Shown: positions 49,701 through 61,762, numbered from the stretch's first letter. The stretch is DNA of 64,000 nt from Albifimbria verrucaria (GCA_020081605.1 JAHREC010000030.1:682001-746000); one strand, 5' to 3'. Translations and numbers: made by a program. The notes: generated by a model not told the origin, from the sequence alone.

Positions 49701-50320
49701 CCCGCCCTAACTCGTTTGCATTCGGCATCGACGACGGACGTGTACAGTATATCCCCAGACTTCGACAGATTATTAACGATGCAGGCATCAAAGTAACGTT
49801 CTTTGGTGTTGGAGCAGCGATCGAACAGAACAGCACGGGCATGGCCGATATATACAAGCAGTTCAAGAGCGAGGGCCACCAGATCGCCTTACATTCTTAC
49901 ACACATCCAAGGATGGAGTCTCTTCCAGATTACAAGAGCATTGACTGGGAGTATAACCAGGATTATCGGGTGATGGAAAGCGTCTTTGGCGAGAGATCGC
50001 CCTACTTCCGTCCACCCTATGGTGTTGAGGGTGCGCGGATGCGTCAACGTTTCGCGCTGGCCGCAGGACCGCAGGCTGCTATCATCAACTGGGATATCGA
50101 TGTTGAGGATTATCTCTGGGCTGAGTCAAGCACCCCGGAGAAGCAACTCGATGCCTTCGACAACGCCCTTGCGGCTGGAGGTAATCTTGTTGTTATGCAC
50201 TATTCGTATAGCTCGACGGTGGAGTATCTTGCCGAGTTTATTCAACGGGCTAGAGCTGCTGGTAAGCAGATTATGCGGGTTGATCAATGCCTGGAGGATC
50301 CAAATGCACCGCCTCTCTAA
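46758..50320 (+). CDS. Secreted multidomain polysaccharide (chitin) deacetylase with His/Gly/Asp heptad repeats
   Basis: About 1,108 aa. Signal peptide (residues 1-21, MRHFKALGLLAVAYNAVFVDA). Residues about 93-289 are some 28 heptads of the type VDxHGHR. Three Cys-containing beta-sandwich-like modules follow (about 375-525, 553-708, 735-880), each opening with an acidic motif (LLIDDFS, LLVDDWA, FVIDTFS). The C-terminal NodB domain has FGIDDG, HSYTHPRME, YFRPPYG, WDIDVEDYLW and VVMHYS, i.e. all five metal and catalytic motifs, so an active deacetylase on chitin or similar polymer is expected. Introns 46900-46963, 47816-47875, 48080-48132 and 48529-48588. One break at the C run 49644-49647 just before the NodB domain. 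The modules probably bind polysaccharide; that is inference. Its length is two to three times that of ordinary fungal chitin deacetylases. Confidence 0.88.
47098..47690 (+). repeat. Heptapeptide repeat tract (about 28 units of xVDxHGH)
   Basis: Seven-codon periodicity encoding units such as RVDSHGH, RVDAHGH, PVETEEY and HVDSNGH. A higher-order 21-residue unit (RVDSHGH-PVETEEY-HVDSHGH) recurs in the centre. The last units switch to RLDADGN/RVDANGN. At DNA level the central units are near-identical (gtagactcccatggtcatcc), showing recent expansion. Confidence 0.95.
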
Positions 50321-50720
50321 GTCTAGAAGCTGTGTTCTAGATCCAGGCAACGAGTTTAAGATTGTGACAAGCGATCTGCTCGATATCTGTCCTTGTTTCT
50401 TGGTTCATGTTATGATTAGTATTATTTATTTTCTATAAATGAAATTTGTTATTCAACCTCGAATTCCTATTAGAAACAAAATAAAAGAGTGAATTGTTTT
50501 CATTCTTCTCTTTTGGTCCGAGACTGATGACAAAGCCTCCAGTTGGCCGTTTCAGCGTTGGACATACCGGGAGCTGCCAAGCAATGCGCCTTGACATAAG
50601 AATGATCAGATGTAATGCCTGGTTCTTAAAGGGTCAAAAATATGGGACAATTTATTTCAGCCTATTATCTGTCGTATGCTGTTCCTTGGCCTGGATCCTT
50701 CCGTGATATGCGAGCCATTA
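50321..50720. other. Convergent 3' flanks
   Basis: Shared terminator region of the deacetylase and the amidohydrolase; AT-rich around 50400-50490. No gene. Confidence 0.5.
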
Positions 50721-52084
50721 TTATTCTATCATTACTTCCTCCTTGATAACGTCGACGGGTAATTTACTCCATCGACTTGTGTATACTCGACCGTTCTTCA
50801 CAACAGCAAGAATATGTTTTTCAGGCTTGGCGAGAATAGTCACATCCTTTAAAGGGTCCTCATTCAGGATGAGCAGGTCTGCGGCGAACCCCTCCTTGAT
50901 CTGACCAAGAACATCCTCCTGTCGTAGCATCTCGGCTGCGTTGGTCGTCGCGCCTCGCAGCACCGCCTTGCTGTCTAACACCCGAGCGCGGATCTCAAAT
51001 TCCTGGCTTTGCTCTGCCTGCAACGGACCGAGCAAGTCAGAGCCGTGGCAGATTTTCACTCCCGCAGCGTGGGCCATGCGGAGCGAGTCCAGGCCGCGCG
51101 CCAGCACCTCGCGGTTCTTTTGCTGATTGACGGGCGGGAGGAAGCTTGAGTACTTTTCCGAGCCCATGGCTTCGAATGTTACAAGGGTGGGTGTGAGCCA
51201 GATGCCGCGCTCTGCCATGTACCGCGCGGTATCCTGGTCTAATAAGTTGCCGTGCTCTATAGCTGTGATGCCGTTATCCACGGCGTGGCGGATCTGGATA
51301 GGCGTGAAGGCATGCGCGGTGGCCCAGGTGCCATAGTTGTCTGTGACTTCTGCTATAGCCCGGATTTCCGCTTCCGTGAACTGGACATTGTCGATTTTAT
51401 CTGTGGGGACGATACGCCGCCCGAGATCATGACTTTGATAAAGTCGGCGCCTGTGCGGATTTGCTCCCGCGCCGCCCGGATGCAGGCTGGTACTCCGTCG
51501 ACAATGGCCGAGAAAGGGTTCTCGTGGCAGCACTGGTGAGCGTTCCGCTTGTCTCCGTGCCCCCGTCTGCGACAATGGCTTGTTCGCTATGAACAGTCGA
51601 GGCCCGGGAAGACATCATCGGCGAGTGCCTCTTTCAGCGCAAGCGTCGCACCACCGGCGTCTCGAACAGTAGTGAAGCCGCGGCTCAGCATTTCCTTGCA
51701 GTGGAAAGCCTGTCTAAAGTACGAGACGGCAGGGTCGGGGCCGAAGCCACCGCCCATGAGACCCTCATCACCAGCCACGGCGCCGACATGGACGTGGCAG
51801 TCAATGAGGCCAGGGCACAGGTACTTGCCGGTGAGGTCAACGAGAACATCGTCGACATGGGACCAGTCTGTCACGCTCGACGCGGTGCTCGGTCTGATAG
51901 ATTGAATGACACCGCCGGTTATTTTTACATCCTGGTCCTCGTTGATAACACCGCTGGCAGGGTCAACGACATTGGCGTGCTCGAAAATATATGTTTTCTG
52001 AGGCGGCAATGACCACGGCTTGAGGACATGTCGCGGCATCCCCTGAGAACTCGAGGGCGCCATTCCGGAAGCTGTTCTTGTCAT
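50721..52084 (-). CDS. Metal-dependent amidohydrolase (imidazolonepropionase/ochratoxinase-like superfamily)
   Basis: About 455 aa, single exon. A beta-sandwich N-terminus (FEHANVVDPASGVINEDQDV) precedes the metal motif GLIDCHVHVGA. Then come GFTTVRDAGGATLALKEA, NKPLSQTG followed by HGDKRN, RTGADFIKVMISGG (the metal-bridging Lys position), ATAHAFTPIQIRHAV (His), GITAIEHGNLLD (His), KICHGSDLLG (Asp) and the closing GFAADLLILNEDPL. This order fits the dipeptidase-like amidohydrolases that include fungal ochratoxinase and bacterial Xaa-Pro or Xaa-Lys/Arg dipeptidases; the substrate cannot be told from sequence. No secretion signal is visible. Frame breaks at about 51603, 51561-51565 and 51405-51408 are at C/G runs. 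It lies convergent to the deacetylase inside the repeat-bearing block. Confidence 0.85.
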
Positions 52085-52745
52085 GTCCAGGTCTCAATGG
52101 GCCTCGACTAAGTTGTTGTCCACATCATCTACGCCCTCAAAGACGCATACAACATAAGGAGTCGCCCATCTGCACGGCAAAGCGGGGTCAAAACATCGGA
52201 CGGAGGTAGCATCGACCTCTTCTGCCGGCCGGCCTCTTTCTGTTACCGGCAATCACCGATCCTCCGACTTATTTGCCGACTGGTTGACCCTTGCATTTGC
52301 TTCTTGTGCTGCAGCTGAGTGGCCGTGGACGCTAGTTGCAGTGCCCTGGCGACTCAGCTTGAAGGAGACTTTGTTCCTGGAACTACCTAGTGATAAGAAG
52401 CGTCTGGTTACGTGAGCGCACGCCTATGGCCCGACCCTCGGGCGCCTCCTGCTTAGGTTTGATTGCTGGACAATTGAGGACCGGCGTAGTGATATTGATT
52501 GTGTCAAGGGAGAACAGGTTTAGCGACGGAGCTTGGTGGTGTAAGTCTTTGGAATCAAGACATCTATAGCCAATCGCAATATGGCTATATGTGGAATAAA
52601 TACCGTTTCTAGGGTGCAATGGGAGGACACAAGTTCCGCCTACCTTACGATTACTATCAGGACATGAAGCCTTATCAGAAATGAGCTTTAGGAAATACCT
52701 ATAACCTTAATAACATATTATGTTATTGTGATAAATCGCCTATGC

Positions 52746-52815
52746 TTTAGTCATTTATTCTTAGATATTCTATTTTATGGGCTATTGATTAAGATACCTG
52801 CGTGAGGTATGCAGG
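52746..52815 (+). repeat. Dispersed AT-rich repeat, copy C
   Basis: Core TTTAGTCATTTATTCTTAGA followed by TATTCTATTTTATGG..TTGATTAAGATACCTGCGTGAGGTATGCAGG; aligns with copies A, B and D. Confidence 0.6.
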
Positions 52816-53162
52816 ACCTATTGTCTTCATAGTGCAACCATGTGCATCAAGTTGCTCAATCTGCGCGTCAGACTATTTGGGCTTAGCACTGGGTGGCTCA
52901 GGGGTGGTCTCATGCGCAGATGGATTACCTTCGTCAGTATCTCCAGCATCATCAGGGCTCGAGGCAGTCATCAGCGCGATCGTAGTATACAGTTGCTTTC
53001 CTGGTGTGAGGCGGCGTTGTAGTAGGAATACCATTTTCCTCCATGAATTCTTACTGCGCGATTTCCATTAACACAAAGGGCTTTACGTATAAGAAGTCTT
53101 GATAACCATAAATTAACCTTTTAACTTATTATTAAATTATTACAAGTCTGCTATATTTTATT

Positions 53163-53240
53163 TTTAGACGTTTATTATAACGCATTTGGTTGTATTTTTG
53201 TCGAGATGTCTGCGCTAGATATGCGGAACTTCTGCCCTCC
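53163..53240 (+). repeat. Dispersed AT-rich repeat, copy D
   Basis: Core TTTAGACGTTTATTATAACG..TTTGGTTGTATTTTTGTCGAGATGTCTGCGCTAGATATGCGG, followed by AACTTCTGCCCTCCCACTG, which matches the extended end of copy B. Confidence 0.6.
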
Positions 53241-53604
53241 CACTGTGGGATATCTGCTCGTAGACTTCCGTCAAGCCTGGCCTATGGTTGCCAACGGTCT
53301 CTCTCCATTCCAGGCTGCACCACAACCCCAAAGTTATTCGCTCCGCACCCCTATTACACTTGGCCACATCCAACGAATTGGGACTGAACGCGATATCGAG
53401 CGTAGCGAGGCCGGCTCGATGCAATCGCCGCCGGAGGCATTTGCTAGAGCCTGCCAGTTTGGAGGCAGGTTCCCAAATGGTAATTAAAACAACGTCACTT
53501 GAACAGCTTAGTCATCACTTCAACCACCTCCCATCTCACTCACAAGATCTTTCACTCCCTCTCCCATCACGGCCTTGTCCCTCACCCACAACCCCTTGCT
53601 CACG

Positions 53605-55000
53605 ATGCGCTGCTGGAGCAATGTTCCCCGGCCGGAGTGAAGCGCCGCCGCCCTTGCAGCGGCCTCCCGACCTGCCCCCGGCGCCCTCCTGCCTGTCATC
53701 ACCAACCCCGAGGACCTCCCGGACAGGGCGCCCTGACAGCATGCCGCGACTGGTGCCTCGGCCGCCAGTGTGCGTGCGCTGAGTGCTCAGGTTGTTGCTT
53801 TCTGGTTTCGTGCGCCTGCCAAGGCGTTTTTCGCACGCGCGTCGACTATCTCGCCTATGCGCGCTCTGTTCACCAGCTTCAGACCAAGGCCATGCTGGCT
53901 GCCGTGGCCTGGGACCCAGCCGCATCGGCCGTCAATGTCGTGCTACGCAGGACCTGGCTCTGGATGCGGAGCACGACGCCCGGTGTGTTGACGTCCGCTG
54001 TCAGGCATGAAGGCTGGGGTGTCATCCCGCATCAAATCCTACCGCCCCTTGTCGCCAATGTAGGCGTAGGCGCCGTCCTGTACACCAGCTATCTCCAGAT
54101 CCTCGGCCGCCTACACGAGGAAAGCGGCAAGGCCAGCAAGAGAGCCTATCCACCGCCGTCTCCAGCCCAGACATTTACCGCTGGTCTCCTCGCCGGCAGC
54201 TTACAAAGCGTGATAGCCGCGCCGCTGGACGCCATCCAAGCGCGGTACGACCACCGTGATTTAATGCCTGCCGGAGACGGAGGTGGCAGGCCTAGGAGCA
54301 TGTGGTCTTTCAGCGCCGAGAAACTTCGCGAGATTGGCCTTCGTGGTATATTCGCCGGCTGGGGCTGTCCCTCGCCAAAGACGGCTTGGGAAGCGCCGTC
54401 TTCTTTAGCGCTTTTGAATACGTAAAAAATCAAGGATACTATGGCTTCGTCACTTGGTTTTACGGCGGCCTCGGCAAAGACATGGTCGACCTGCTGGCCA
54501 TCAAGCGACCTCCTGAAAACCCCTCCAAAGAGGACTCCAAAGTCATCCGCCCGCACTATGCCCTCGAGCCCACATTCCTCCTTCTCGCCGGCCTCAGCGC
54601 CTCCTTCGCCCAGCAGCTTGTCCTGCACCCTTTGACACACTTCCAAGTCGTCCACTGGGACCGCCTCGAGGAGCTCGACGCGAAGGCGGCCAAGCTGCGG
54701 CAGTCCGCGGCCACCAGGGCAGCCAACCCAGATGCCCCACCACCCACCCGGCGCTGGCGCATGCTGCGCGCCTACTACCGCGCCTACCAGTCTACCTGGG
54801 CTGAGTGCGAGGCCGAGGCCGCCGCCGAGACGCAGAGTCTGGTGCGATGGCTGTACAGGGGCTTCTGGCGCAACGCCATCCGCCAGGTCCTGTCGACCAG
54901 CGCCGGCTTGATCATCTTCGAGCTGATACGGCGCAAGTACGGCTTTGGAACAGAGGAGGTGCGCATCACAAAGGATGGATATGACATATTGTTACATTAG
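53605..55000 (+). CDS. Mitochondrial-carrier-like membrane protein
   Basis: The C-terminal two thirds are clear: FTAGLLAGSLQSVIAAPLDAIQARYD carries a carrier signature-like PxDxIQxR, followed by EKLREIGLRGIFAGW, KDGLGSAVFFSAFEYVKNQG and a later FAQQLVLHPLTHFQVVH, consistent with an SLC25-type inner-membrane carrier or a diverged relative. The second half includes a charged loop with ELDAKAAKLRQSAATRAANP and a last amphipathic region FWRNAIRQVLSTSAGLIIFE. The N-terminus is unresolved: at least two frame breaks lie between 53640 and 53830 and one at the T run near 53825-53829, so the start at 53605 is only a guess. Another break is at the G run 54362-54365. Transported substrate unknown. Confidence 0.75.
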
Positions 55001-55730
55001 AGCAAGCGTCCCGCTTTGCAAGTTTGGATACAGAAGGCGTTGGGTCGGATATATATTGTACACTATGTAGAAATTACTTGAATCCCCGTTCCTGGTCAGA
55101 TACACCGCAGATAGACCACACGAAGCACATGAGATTTTAGATATCCAGAATAACATGCTTTGGACACCGGATATCCTCTTACCACGTGCTATTGGCCCAG
55201 TCCTACTTGTAAGGAGTCCCCAGACTCGGCAAGGGATTAGTTTCTGCTCATCCTTGGACTCCCTCGACCCGTCTACTCAACATCACCGCCATCAAGCAAC
55301 GCGAACCAAAGCGCTTCTCCATTCGCAGTTCACCAAAAAGTAACGAAGTTTGCTGTACACAAGAACTGGGGCGCCGTGGTAGGCATCCTCACCATATCAC
55401 CTCCGCTCCTACACCATACGTCTACTACACCTCCCTGAGCCTACCACAGGTCCTCTTCACCCCCTCGCTGCCGCGTTTCGAATGAAGCTTTGTTTATAGG
55501 CACATAAGCACACAATAAAATACGCACAGTCCCATCCTCCACCGTTTCCTCCTAGCCCCCTTGCGCGCCATCCAACCCCTCCACGCCGCCTCCTACCATT
55601 CCGTTGCAAGATCCTTGAACTCCAATTTTGCAAAAAATCGAGAAACCCAAAACTACATCCAGATCGAGAGGCTTAGAAGGTCTCCCGCGCCATCGAATTT
55701 GACGGTGTCAACATCCTCACGAGGGTTTTG
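55001..55730. other. Convergent 3' flanks
   Basis: Shared 3' region of the carrier-like gene and CCR4; no gene or repeat recognised. Confidence 0.5.
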
Positions 55731-57891
55731 TTACCCGCGTGAGTTACTTGAGCCACCTCCGCCGTCGACGTCCCTTTCCGAAGAGTGCTTCTTGTCTTTC
55801 CTGCCCTTGATAACGAATTCTGCCATGATTTCCAAGTGATCCGCCGGGAAGTGCCACGTAGGGAACGCCGGCACGCGCTTCAAATAGCCAGAGTCTGGGG
55901 TCCAAGCAGATCGACCACCTCCAGAGTGTTAGTAGTATACCAAATGTAGTCAATGACATCGGCGAAGCCTGGAGTGTAGTTGGTGAAGGGTAGCTCATCA
56001 GGGGTGTTCTTGATGTGCGCATAAGCATCTCGCAGGCTGAATGGGTGCTCGATACCGTCCCGCGTGAAGCTACCGTATTGGTAGCTGCTCAAGTCGAGAT
56101 GGTCTGGCGGTACGCGACCCATGGACATGAGTTCATAAACTGAAGAATCTTCAGTCGAGTTAAAGTCACCACAGACCAGCAGAGGAATTTCGGTGTTGAC
56201 ACGGTATTCTTGACTTGGTCCAGGGTCGATCTTGGGGATCGGGTTATCGCCCTCTTCTCCAGAAAGAGTAAACAGCTTCTTGTCCTTGACAGCTGGCCAC
56301 CTAGCGTACTTCTCTGCCAGCTTCGTAACATGCTCCATCAAGATACCCGTCTGGATGACCTTGACATCGGCCAAAGCCGAGTCCCAGGTCAGATGGACGT
56401 TGACCAAGATAATGCGGGCGCCGGTCACTCTTGATTCGAAGAAACAGATAACGGCAATGTTGTCCTTGGGCATCACTCGGTTGAACACATCGTGCTGGTT
56501 CTTCATATCGGGTCGGTTGATGGCAATGGTCGCGAACTCAATCAGCTGCTTATCAAGCAAGATGAACTTGCTTTGCTTATAGAACACGGCGCAGCCGTCG
56601 ACCGTCTGAGCGTCCTTCTCGGACATGGTCCTCGCTCGCGACTTGGGCCAGTGCACGCCCTTGTAATCCATCTGCGCTAGCTCTGGGCTCAGGTCTTCCT
56701 TGAAAGCATCCGTAGACACCTCTTGAAGTGCAAGGAAATCCGCATCACGAATGCGCAGCTCGCGCAGGACGCAATCTTTTCGGTATTCCCAGTTGAGAGC
56801 ACCGGTCGGGGTATAGCCGTATGTCTGTGGGGTGGCGTACTTGTCGCAGAGGATATTCCAGGAGAACACCTTGATTCGCTCGAGGTTATCGGAGACGTCT
56901 TCTTGTATCACAATTTCCTTACGGGGAGCCGGAGGGATGGGAACTATGGATAGACATTAGTGACTGGTAAAGTATCGACATCGTTGCGGACTTACCCGGA
57001 GCGCCTTCCCTGAGCGCATTGATTAAGCTCTTGGTTCCCTTCTCCATGATCTCTTGCTTGACGTTCGGATCCAATGGGTTGCCCTCGATACCGAGCACCT
57101 CCAGAAGATGAAGCGAGCCAAGCTCAAAGGGCAGCTCTTGGATATTGTTATTGAACAGCAGGAGCTGCTTCAAAAGGTACACATGCCGAGTTCTGGAGGT
57201 ATTTCGGATATTTGGTTAAAGGAGGCATCGAGATGGCGCAGCTGCCGGAGCTGGCCGATTTCCTTGGGCAGCCGGGTGAGCTTGTTGGAGGCAATGTATA
57301 ACTCGTTGAGGAACTGGTATCTGAACAGCTCCGGGGCGAGGTTCCGAAGGCCCTGGCCGCTCATATCCATGTTGTGCCAGTCCTGTCGCTTCGCTTCCTT
57401 CTCCACGTTCCAGGGCCGCCTCCTATCGGCCGAGTCGTCCTCGCCGTCGGCCTGAGTCCTTCCGCTAGAAGGGGCGGGCCGCCAATGCCTCTATTTTCCG
57501 ACGCCTTGAGCCTAGCATAGTAGTGCGGTTGTTGTTGATCGGTCATGGCGGCGTGCGCACGCTCAGCCTCCTTGTGCATGCGCAATTGCTCCTGCCACAT
57601 TTCATTCTGCGGGGCCTGGTTGGCCCTGGCAGACGAGGAGTGGCCATTAGGGATATTACCGGTGTTGAAAGAGTTCGAGTTGGAGAGGACGCCGGCGTTG
57701 AAGGACGTGTGGTGTCCCATGCCGTTGGTGTTGGGCATGCCATGGTCATGCTGGATGCCTTGATGGTGTTGCGGTTGAGAGGGGTGCTGATTGTGGGCGT
57801 GTTGCTGGTAGTTATAGAGCAGGTTGGGCATGCCCCGACCGGCGCCATTCAGCCGGGCATTGTGTCCCTGCTGATGGTTCTGAGAGTACAT
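55731..57891 (-). CDS. CCR4: CCR4 poly(A)-specific deadenylase (CCR4-NOT complex)
   Basis: Shortens mRNA poly(A) tails in the cytoplasm and takes part in carbon-responsive regulation. The N-terminus (residues 1-150) is Gln/His/Asn-rich. Leucine-rich repeats follow at about 178-300 (LRNLAPELFRYQFLNELYIA, LTRLPKEIGQLRQLRHLDAS, IQELPFELGSLHLLEVLGIE), the NOT1/CAF1-binding region. The EEP nuclease domain follows: VFSWNILCDKYATPQTYGY, FLALQEVSTDAF (metal Glu), HLTWD, LVCGDFNSTEDSSVYEL, DVIDYIWYT and PADHLEIMAEF (catalytic Asp-His). One 52-bp intron, 56944-56995. Breaks at 57471-57474, 57172-57175 and 55897-55900 are at homopolymers; corrected length is 703 aa from this ATG. An upstream exon is possible because a CTTAG acceptor-like site precedes it. 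Confidence 0.95.
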
Positions 57892-59416
57892 GCCGGTGAT
57901 GCTTTGGGGCGCGTCCGTCCTAAGTTGATGTGGGGTAAGGCAAGCGTCGAGGAGCGAGTCGGTGGCGAGAGCGTGTGATGGGCAGTTTCGTCAAGCAGAA
58001 GAAAGGAATAGGACGGTCGTGGAGCTGGATCTGTCGTTGGCCCACCATCTGTCGTCTAATGCGCGTGTGTCGGGGAGCCTACAATGGATAGGTGGAAGGA
58101 AGCTGAGCAAGGAGTAATTGGCGGTTCACGTGGGGTTCGGGCACAGATAGTGAGGCTCGCGTTTGCGCATGGGCTCGAGTAGATGGCGACTTATGCATGT
58201 GCAATGGCGTGGACCGCGTTGTTGGATTCGGAGAGCGATCGAAACTCAACGGCCCATTTCAAGATCGAGGGGAGGAGGTCGGAGGTCAGCGCAGGGCAGG
58301 CATGAAGAATTTTGCTCGTTACTCGCGCGTCGCCTGAAAGAGAGGCTTTGTAGGGGGAGACGAAGTGGTTTTTCTTTTTCGAGAGGTTGGTGAGCTGATA
58401 TGGCAAAAGTCTGGCAAAGCAACGTCAGTCAAGCTCTGCGTTACGGCCACAACAGGGGGGTCAAGATGAAGCTTTGCCAGGCGCCGGGATTGTCTGGTAG
58501 GCGAGGGAGGGGGCGGCATACAATAAAGATTGAGCGCGGCTACGTCAACACTGGGGATGTCAACTGATACTTGGACAGAATACAATAACGGTCGCTATCG
58601 GGGCGAAACATGGAGTCGTGGCCCGTTGATGGCGACAGCTGCGATGAGCAACCTGGGGAGCCCGAGCGGGAAGCGGGAGCGCCGTCACGTGATGCGGCAC
58701 CAGCCCACACCGCCCGCCTTCCGCGATAAGTCACGTGCACCTCTCTTGCTCTTGGCTGTGGCTGAATCAAAGCTCTGTTGTAAGTCGAGGTACATTCTGC
58801 CTGAAGCACAATAGAGGTTCAGATGAGAATCACTGATCAATTGATCTAGCCAACGGTACAAGCTTCTTCTTTCCTGTACATCTTGGTTAGACATCAGCCG
58901 TCACGTCGGAAGAAAATTAAAATTTAGGATGTGTCGATATGCGAAATGTAAGGTGGCGGCTGTATGTAACCTCATCACATGCAACCACCTCCTCTGTCAC
59001 CCGATAACGGCGCCATCCTTGACAGGCTGGGTGCAGCACCAGTCACCACATCCAAGCCGTCTTAGAGAAGTCTGCATCGATTCTTGGTCCTGTGGAATCA
59101 CTGGAAGGCGTTTCCACAGCCATGGTGAGATTGGTAGTTGCGTGAACAAATAATCACAAATGGGAGCCAACTGTTGTCATCATCACACCACAACTGTCCC
59201 TGAAAACTCGTTGGAATTCGACAACCGAATTCATGAGACCGTAATTCGTACCTTGACTTTATATCTTCGGCCCTCACTCCCATCCTCTAGTCTCGTGCGC
59301 TGGCTGGCGCGGCATTGCCAAACTCGTGAAACGTGACCAATCCAGAAGCATTTCCCTTTTGGGTAATTGGCCAACTTGTAAAGCGACGATTACCTTGCCA
59401 GCTTCGAAGCTCATTG

Positions 59417-59452
59417 GCGCTGCGCTGCGCTGCGCTGCGCTGCTCTGCGCTG
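59417..59452 (+). repeat. GCGCT pentanucleotide microsatellite
   Basis: Seven or so tandem GCGCT/GCTCT units. Confidence 0.9.
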
Positions 59453-61216
59453 CTTCACCGGTCCGCGATACAGCAAGCTTGATTACTCTCAACTACCCAG
59501 CAAGCCACTTAAACCCATGTTATGCCACTCAGCCGCGAGCCGACTCCCCGACGCTGGGCTGGCCTCTCGGGACAAAGCCATGTATTGTAGAGTTGGCACT
59601 AAGGAGAGAAGCTCCGACATGCAAGCGAGGCCTCTTAGCCAGTCAAGTCGTCGGAAGAAGCACTTGGCGCTGGCAATTAGCCATTATCCGGGCGGATCGT
59701 ACATGCCAGCCCTTGCCACAGCTCGCTGGCTGTGCTATGGTATATTGGACGTGGCTCCGAGCCATCGGATATGGGCACGCGCCAGTGGGTTCCGAGCTGT
59801 GGCTACGTACGTACGGTTGATGGTGACGCCAATTTTCCGCGACGGCGATTGTCCAAAGAGAAACGGCCCCTCAATAGGTATGGAGAGCACTATATCGACA
59901 GCCCGTGGTAGGCGCCCAGAGTGCAGGCATGTCCAAGGCACGCGAATCCTGGAGCAGGATGCACAATGCCATTATGCGGGGAAGACGCTATTAGCACAGA
60001 GGCAGCTCCACAGCACCACCAAGTGACAGGCTCGAAATGGTAAATGCGGTAGCAACCCTCCCTGTAGTTACCAACCATAGGCCATGGCTCGGTGTGTGCT
60101 GTGTTGGTTGACGGGAGCGTGATGGATTGAACCGCGAGTTGGCCCGGCTTTACGAGACAGGGAAGGCGAAGATGGCGCTTGTGAACTGGTTATATAGGTA
60201 GTCTCTACCTCAGCTGTGTAGCGTGACCAAGGCTCTCGAGGCAGCCCTTTTCTTTTTCTCTCTCACATACCTACTTATTACAGCACCGCTCTCCCCTTAC
60301 CAGCCTCGCCTGCTACCATACGTGCCACACGGCTGGCTAGTATGCTGTAATACGGCTTTTCCCTCCGCCGAACGGAGACTCAATCCACAGGACACGGCAA
60401 GGAAAAGATGCAACGGCGACCCTCTTGAAACGCCTCAGGCTCCATTTGGCAATAAGCTCTCATTTCCGGTTTTTGGCACTGCAAGCCAGCACGTCACTAC
60501 GAGCACAAGTGGTGGAGAGCAGCGACGAGTGAATCCTACCTTCGGACAAGGCCGACACTCCAAAGAAAGGATTCCCGTATGAGTCGTCGTGCATCTGCAC
60601 CCGGCCAGGGCTCAGCACTTGAGACGTGACAGGCTCGGGGTTTAATAATACGCGATTTCGCATTCAGGCTGGACCAACAAGATATTACTGTCGTTGGGTT
60701 GTATTGCAAGCAGGGAGCTCCGTTTTGCATCACGTTGCTTTTGTTCCGCGTCAGGGTGTCAGCGTTATCTCTGATATCTGCGCAGCCATCTATATCTCCC
60801 GTCAGCTGCACGTTGTCGATTCGCCTTGAAAAATATTCGGTGTCCATTTCGGATCAAGCATATGCCGGATGAACTTTTGGTTCCAACAGAAATTGCATCG
60901 ATTCGAATCAAGCAGCTAGACCAGGTGCTGGGGGCGAGAACACCTCGGACGGCAGCAGAGCACGGAGCACGTCTTGGCCATATCAACTGCACGCAGGGGG
61001 AAGCCTTCTCCTTGAGATCGCATAGAGGGGCGCCTATACTTGATTGAGAAAGGAAGAAAAAGAGCCAGGATCTGATCCTCCGACGGGAAGATTCCTCGGT
61101 AAAGCGAGTCATCTGTTCCGCGGTCCAGAGGGTTTGCTGATCATTCCTGTCAACACCGGCAGGTGTCTGGACCAGGGGTTGGCGAGCAGCCCAGAACGAA
61201 CGACGGCGAACCTTGA

Positions 61217-61250
61217 GCTTTGCTTTGCTTTGCTTTGCTTTGCTTTGCTT
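61217..61250 (+). repeat. GCTTT pentanucleotide microsatellite
   Basis: About seven tandem GCTTT units (gctttgctttgctttgcttt). Confidence 0.95.
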
Positions 61251-61762
61251 AGCTCTGCAATCTTACTGCACCGGACGCCGAATCGCCCACCTACTGACTT
61301 ACAGCACAGCTACCTACGCCTAGCCTGTTGGGGGCCATTAGCGACGGTGGGCCTTGGACGCAAGGTAACCTGCAGCGGGCTGGCGTTAGGGAGGAAAAGG
61401 GAAAAGGAAAAGAGTTCAAAAAAAAAAAAAAGACCCCAATCCAGCAGCGCAGTGCAATTGGCACTGCAGTTCTGTCTGTTCTGGACCAACCCGCACCCCT
61501 CCCTCCGTCTTCCATCTCTCTCTCTCTTCCTCCTCCTCCACCCAACGTCGTCCATCCACCCCTTCTCCCGCCTCACTCCTCTCCCACCACCCCCTGCTAA
61601 ATTACAGTCCCATCTAAAGGGTTGCCTAAAGGTGACCTAAGGTTAAGCGCACTGGCGCTACGGCAGACAAGTACCCGGATTCCTTGGCCTAGCGGTGACC
61701 CAGTCTCCGCTTCCACTTCCACCTCGCATCGACGCACCCTCCTAAACAGGGGATTGTCGATT

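Larger units (their letters stand above)
52085..53604. other. Accessory intergenic region
   Basis: Promoter side of the amidohydrolase, then AT-rich DNA with two dispersed-repeat copies (52746, 53163). A 93-codon frame beginning inside the second copy (53206) has no known motif and is not called. Confidence 0.5.
57892..61762. other. Long gene-poor region between divergent genes
   Basis: 3.9 kb including the CCR4 promoter side and the methyltransferase promoter. I see no conserved protein in any frame. It contains two pentanucleotide microsatellites annotated separately, an A-run near 61418-61430, and a CT-rich tract at 61495-61600 that probably forms the methyltransferase leader. Confidence 0.55.

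Noticed and set aside
44709..53240. Dispersed repeats as LTRs of a retroelement
   Set aside because: No TG..CA ends, target duplications or internal protein domains could be seen.
53206..53487. 93-codon frame beginning inside dispersed repeat D
   Set aside because: Its first codons coincide with the repeat and there is no recognisable protein; not enough support for a gene.
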